Origin: Streptomyces olivochromogenes
GTDB taxonomy: Bacteria > Actinomycetota > Actinomycetes > Streptomycetales > Streptomycetaceae
Reading direction: 5' to 3'
Length of the DNA: 64,000 nucleotides
Assembly: GCF_001514115.1 (NCBI RefSeq)
Contig: NZ_KQ948459.1
Location: forward strand, 62,001 to 126,000
A program made the position numbers and the translations under genes. The first letter of the stretch is position 1; each line of letters starts with the position of its first letter. The notes beneath the pieces are model-generated. The model made no database searches. It was not told where the DNA came from and was given only the letters and a program-made list of their open reading frames with translations. This document shows positions 61,011 through 64,000 of this stretch, piece after piece.

Positions 61011-61943
61011 ATGGACACCATGCACGCGGTGCGCGGCCACCGACGGGGCGGTCCCGAGCAGCTGACGTACGAGATCGCCCCGCGTCCGGTGCCGGGCCCG
61101 GGAGAGGTCCTGGTCGGGGTGCGGTCCGCGTCCATCACGCCGGACGAACTGGTCTGGGACGCGACCTGGACCGACAGCCTCGACGGCGGCGGCAGCGAGC
61201 GGGTGCCCGTCGTGCCGTCCAAGGAGGTGTCCGGTGTCGTCGCCGAGCTCGGCCCCGAGGTGTCGGACTGGAACGTCGGCGACGAGGTGTACGGGCTGAT
61301 CCCGTTCACCCGGGACGGGGCCGCGGCGGAGTTCGTCGCCGTCCCCGCGGCCGTACTCGCCGCCAAGCCGGCCCGGCTCGACCACGACCACGCGGCGGCG
61401 CTGCCGCTGGCCGGGCTGACGGCCTGGCAGGGCCTGGTCGTGCACGGCGGCCTGCGCCCCGGTGCCCGGGTGCTGGTGCAGGGCGGCGCGGGCGGGGTGG
61501 GCTCCTTCGCGGTGCAGGTCGCGGTCGCGCTCGGTGCCTCGGTCACCGCGACGGCCGATGCCGAAGCCGCCGATTTCGTGCGCGAGCTGGGCGCCGAGCA
61601 GGTCGTCGACTATCGGAGCGAACGCTTCGAGGAGCATGTCGAGGACGTCGACCTGGTCTTCGACACCGTCGGCGGCGACACCCAGGAGCGCTCCTGGAAG
61701 GTGTTGCGTCCCGGCGGCCGCCTGGTGAGCATCGTCGCCCCGCCCGACGCCACGAAGGAGGGCGGCAGGTTCTTCGTCGTGGAACCGGACCGCTCCGGGC
61801 TGGAGGAACTGTCCCGCCTGGTCGCGGCCGGCGAACTGGCCCCGCCCGTCGACCACGTCTTCCCCCTCGCCGAGACCGCACAGGCGTACGCGGCACTGGA
61901 GCAGGGCCATCGCCGGGGCAAGATCGTGCTGCACGTCTCCTGA
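61011..61943 (+). CDS. NADPH:quinone oxidoreductase-type MDR enzyme
   Basis: A 310-residue zinc-free medium-chain dehydrogenase. An N-terminal GroES-like fold (PGPGEVLVGVRSASITPDEL), the cofactor domain VLVQGGAGGVGSFAVQVAVA with the glycine motif near 155, and GKIVLHVS at the end match the QOR/zeta-crystallin group. The ATG follows GGAGGTTGGA. No operon partner is evident, although it follows the oxidoreductase operon by 99 nt. Confidence 0.87.
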   Translation: MDTMHAVRGHRRGGPEQLTYEIAPRPVPGPGEVLVGVRSASITPDELVWDATWTDSLDGGGSERVPVVPSKEVSGVVAELGPEVSDWNVGDEVYGLIPFTRDGAAAEFVAVPAAVLAAKPARLDHDHAAALPLAGLTAWQGLVVHGGLRPGARVLVQGGAGGVGSFAVQVAVALGASVTATADAEAADFVRELGAEQVVDYRSERFEEHVEDVDLVFDTVGGDTQERSWKVLRPGGRLVSIVAPPDATKEGGRFFVVEPDRSGLEELSRLVAAGELAPPVDHVFPLAETAQAYAALEQGHRRGKIVLHVS

Positions 61944-62018
61944 GCCGACACCGGACACGACAGGTAGTCGAGCCGTGGCCGCGGCGGACACGGGACGTGG
62001 TCGGGCCCTGTCCGCGGC

Positions 62019-62714
62019 TCAGGAGGCCGAGGCCGACCGAGTGAGCCAGTCGTACGCGGCCTGTGCGGTGAACTCGCCCTGACCTCCGCGCAGCAGCAGT
62101 CCCGCCGTGGCGAACGCCGGGTCGTCGGCCTGTGCGGCGACGTACGGGACGGCGATGCAGCGCATCCCGGCCGCGTGTGCGGCGGCGGCGCCCGGAGCGG
62201 CGTCCTCCAGGACCACGCAGTCCGCGGGGTCCGCCTCCAGACGGCGCGCCGCTTCGAGGAAGACGTCCGGGGCGGGCTTGCCGTGCGCGACCTCGTCGGC
62301 CGAGACGACGGTCGTCAGATGGGCGGCCAGGCCGGTGCCCGTCAGGATCGCCTCGATGGCGGCCATCGAGGAGCCCGAGGCCACGGCCATCGAGGCGCCC
62401 TCGGCGGCCAGCAGCTCGACGAACTTCCGCATCTCCGGGTACACGTGGGTGGCGGCGCGGGCCAGCTCCAGATAGCGGCGGTTCATGTCGGCGAGCAGGG
62501 CCTCCAGCGGGGGTCGCAAGCCGTAGCGCTCCTGCCAGAGCGCCACCGTCTCCCGGGTGCTGATGCCGACGTAGCGCTCGTGCTCGGCCCAGGTGAAGTC
62601 GGTGATGCCCTGCTCGGCGAGCGTCTGACGGCCGGCCTCGAAATAGTTCGGCTCGCTGTCCACGAGTGTGCCGTCGAGATCGAAGATGACCGAAGTGCGG
62701 CCGAGAGTGCTCAT
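62019..62714 (-). CDS. HAD-superfamily phosphatase (beta-phosphoglucomutase/GPH-like)
   Basis: A 231-residue HAD hydrolase. Motif I IFDLDGTLVDSEP has the nucleophile and acid Asp; motif II is in VASGSS; motif III Lys in AHGKPAPDVF; motif IV in VLEDAAPG. The cap is the helical C1 type between residues 15 and 85. The start ATG 62714 (MSTLGR) is internal to a longer frame, which is not protein-like upstream. Substrate unknown. Confidence 0.87.
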   Translation of the reverse strand: MSTLGRTSVIFDLDGTLVDSEPNYFEAGRQTLAEQGITDFTWAEHERYVGISTRETVALWQERYGLRPPLEALLADMNRRYLELARAATHVYPEMRKFVELLAAEGASMAVASGSSMAAIEAILTGTGLAAHLTTVVSADEVAHGKPAPDVFLEAARRLEADPADCVVLEDAAPGAAAAHAAGMRCIAVPYVAAQADDPAFATAGLLLRGGQGEFTAQAAYDWLTRSASAS

Positions 62715-62770
62715 GGGGTCCAGGATGCCAAGCGAGGGCCGCGCGCGGCCGATCACCCCTGTGCCACCCG

Positions 62771-63247
62771 TCAGTTTCTCGTTGCTCGCCCGATCGACTC
62801 CACCAGCGGCAGCACCCGGTGCGGAACCCGCTCGCGCAGCGCCACCTCGGTGCGGGTGCGGACGACACCGGGCATGCTGATGAGCGCCTGGATCACGTCC
62901 TCCAGGTGGGCGTTGTCGCGCGCCACGACCCGGGTGAGCAGATCGCCGCCGCCCGTGATCGAGAACGCCTCGATGATCTCCGGTACGGCGGCCAGCGCGT
63001 CGCCGACCTCGTCGAGGTGGCCCTGTGTGACCTCGATGTGCACGAAGGCGAGGACGGGGTGGCCGAGCGCAGCGGGGGACAGCGAGGGGCCCGTACCGGT
63101 GATCACCCCGTCCCGTTCCAGCCGGTCCAGGCGGGCCTGGAGCGTGCCGCGGGCGACACCGAGCATGCGGGCGTACTCGCGCACGCTGGTACGCGGCTGC
63201 TCCAGCAGCAGCCGCAGGATGCGGGTGTCGAGTTCGTCCACGGCCAT
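62771..63247 (-). CDS. Lrp/AsnC-family regulator
   Basis: A 158-residue leucine-responsive-type regulator: LDTRILRLLLEQPRTSVREY, then ARMLGVARGTLQARLDRLER is the HTH; the RAM domain follows with HIEVTQGHLDEV and FSITGGGDLLTRVVARD. It probably senses an amino acid. 56 nt downstream on the same strand is the HAD phosphatase, so they may share a transcript. Confidence 0.88.
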   Translation of the reverse strand: MAVDELDTRILRLLLEQPRTSVREYARMLGVARGTLQARLDRLERDGVITGTGPSLSPAALGHPVLAFVHIEVTQGHLDEVGDALAAVPEIIEAFSITGGGDLLTRVVARDNAHLEDVIQALISMPGVVRTRTEVALRERVPHRVLPLVESIGRATRN

Positions 63248-63459
63248 GATCCACCGGCCTCCCTGCCGCCTGGGCTGATCTTCTTCGACCGTACCAATGG
63301 CTCAGCCCGCCGTGAGCCCGGTGGGCCGGTCCACCTCTCCCCGCTCACTTCGTCCGCTCTCCCCGCTCGCCTTGCCCTCCGCGCCGCGTTTGCCGGTGCG
63401 TCGCCCACCGCGTTACCTGGAGGGGTGGCATTCGGCTCGAGGAGCGGCGAGGAGCGACG

Positions 63460-64000
63460 ATGATCACGCAGGAGCAGGTCGACCGAATTCTCCGGCTCGG
63501 CGGGAACGGGCTCCCGTTCGTCTCCCTCTACCTTCCGGTGGAACCGGACCGGCCCGGCCGGCGTACGTACCGGGCCCGGCTGGCCAGTCTGCTGGAAGGG
63601 ATCAGGCCGCTCGCGGACGACCGCTCGCTGGAGCACGCCGTACGGGTCTCGCTGCGCGACGACATCGCGAAGATCGAGAAGAGGCTCGGCGAGGAACCCC
63701 AGCGGCCCGGGACCGTCGTCGTCTTCTCCTGCAGTGGCCACGGCGTCTACGAGGAGGTATGGCTGCCGCGCGCCACCCACGAACGCGTCGTGGTGGACGC
63801 GGACCCCTACGTCCGTCCGATGCTGGCGGTGCTCGACGAGTACGACCGCACCTGCGCGGTCGTCGTGGACGAGGTCACCGCACAGGTCTGGGAGTACCAC
63901 CTCGACGAGGTCCGGGAGCTGGCGGCGATCCGCGACCGGACGACGCGCGGGCCCGAGCACGCCGCGGGGCTCGACGAGGTCCGGGTCCGCGACAGGGCCG
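63460..64000 (+). CDS. Bacterial eRF1-like (baeRF/VLRF1-type) protein, N-terminal part
   Basis: The right window edge truncates this gene after 180 codons. VSLYLPVEPDRPGRRTYRAR starts the domain, and VVVFSCSGHGVYEEVWLPRA with CAVVVDEVTAQVWEYHLDEV resembles bacterial homologues of archaeo-eukaryotic peptide release factor domains, some of which act in ribosome rescue or stress. ATG 63460 follows GGAG. The region upstream (63248-63459) holds no clear operator. Confidence 0.68.
   Translation, partial: MITQEQVDRILRLGGNGLPFVSLYLPVEPDRPGRRTYRARLASLLEGIRPLADDRSLEHAVRVSLRDDIAKIEKRLGEEPQRPGTVVVFSCSGHGVYEEVWLPRATHERVVVDADPYVRPMLAVLDEYDRTCAVVVDEVTAQVWEYHLDEVRELAAIRDRTTRGPEHAAGLDEVRVRDRA

Noticed and set aside
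1..64000. rRNA operon, insertion sequence, prophage or ordinary tRNA genes
   Set aside because: No transposase, integrase, terminal inverted repeats, phage structural genes or rRNA sequence was found; the only tRNA signal is the permuted unit.

Overview
The window is high-GC actinobacterial DNA, almost certainly from a Streptomyces chromosome. The signs are strong third-position GC bias, many TetR/ArsR/HxlR regulators with SDR partners, GTG and TTG starts, one rare TTA leucine codon, a GPP34 protein, a csbD gene with a sigma-B-like promoter, a DmdR/IdeR-like iron box and a type I polyketide synthase. Function calls come from motifs and residues read by eye; no database search was possible.

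Layout. Bases 1-6.0 kb: the tail of a secreted FG-GAP repeat protein, an alanine dehydrogenase/opine-type reductase, a DEAD-box RNA helicase whose ribosome binding site is buried in a 10-bp hairpin, a decayed LuxR regulator and a coiled-coil/winged-helix protein. 6.2-22.4 kb: metabolic and regulatory accessory genes (dienelactone hydrolase, several SDRs, aldo/keto reductase, TetR and HxlR regulators, membrane proteins, a beta-lactamase-fold hydrolase, an MFS exporter) and a coupled minus-strand operon (SMP-30-like, SDR, D-threonine-aldolase-like, SDR) facing its probable TetR regulator. 22.6-39.9 kb: a candidate biosynthetic cluster with a single-module KS-AT-DH*-ACP polyketide synthase, an aldo/keto reductase, a GH3-type acyl-amide synthetase, an alpha/beta hydrolase with a Cys nucleophile, an enolase-superfamily enzyme, a ThDP enzyme, an FAH-fold enzyme, a condensation-fold acyltransferase, an ArsR regulator, a DHA2 exporter, a CHMI-type tautomerase and a degenerate SDR. 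40-54.8 kb: secreted SGNH esterase, CsbD, GPP34, a Cys-less NlpC/P60 protein with Met/Gly repeats, a diacylglycerol-kinase-like protein, a two-component system, a PP2C phosphatase, an iron-box-linked ferredoxin-NADP reductase and a LigA-type DNA ligase. 55.1-64 kb: TetR, a PaoABC-like molybdenum oxidoreductase with its XdhC factor, a quinone oxidoreductase, a HAD phosphatase, an Lrp/AsnC regulator and the start of a bacterial eRF1-like protein.

The most unusual object lies between ligA and the tetR gene at about 54.83-55.05 kb. It is a 77-nt circularly permuted tRNA: the anticodon arm, T arm and 3' acceptor strand come first, followed by the 5' acceptor strand and D arm. All canonical invariant bases are present, the acceptor stem has 7 bp, and the flanks are complementary (8 of 9 bp). 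It has its own promoter-like and terminator-like sequences. The anticodon reads GTC (Asp), while the ends can pair as G-1:C73, a tRNA-His-like trait.
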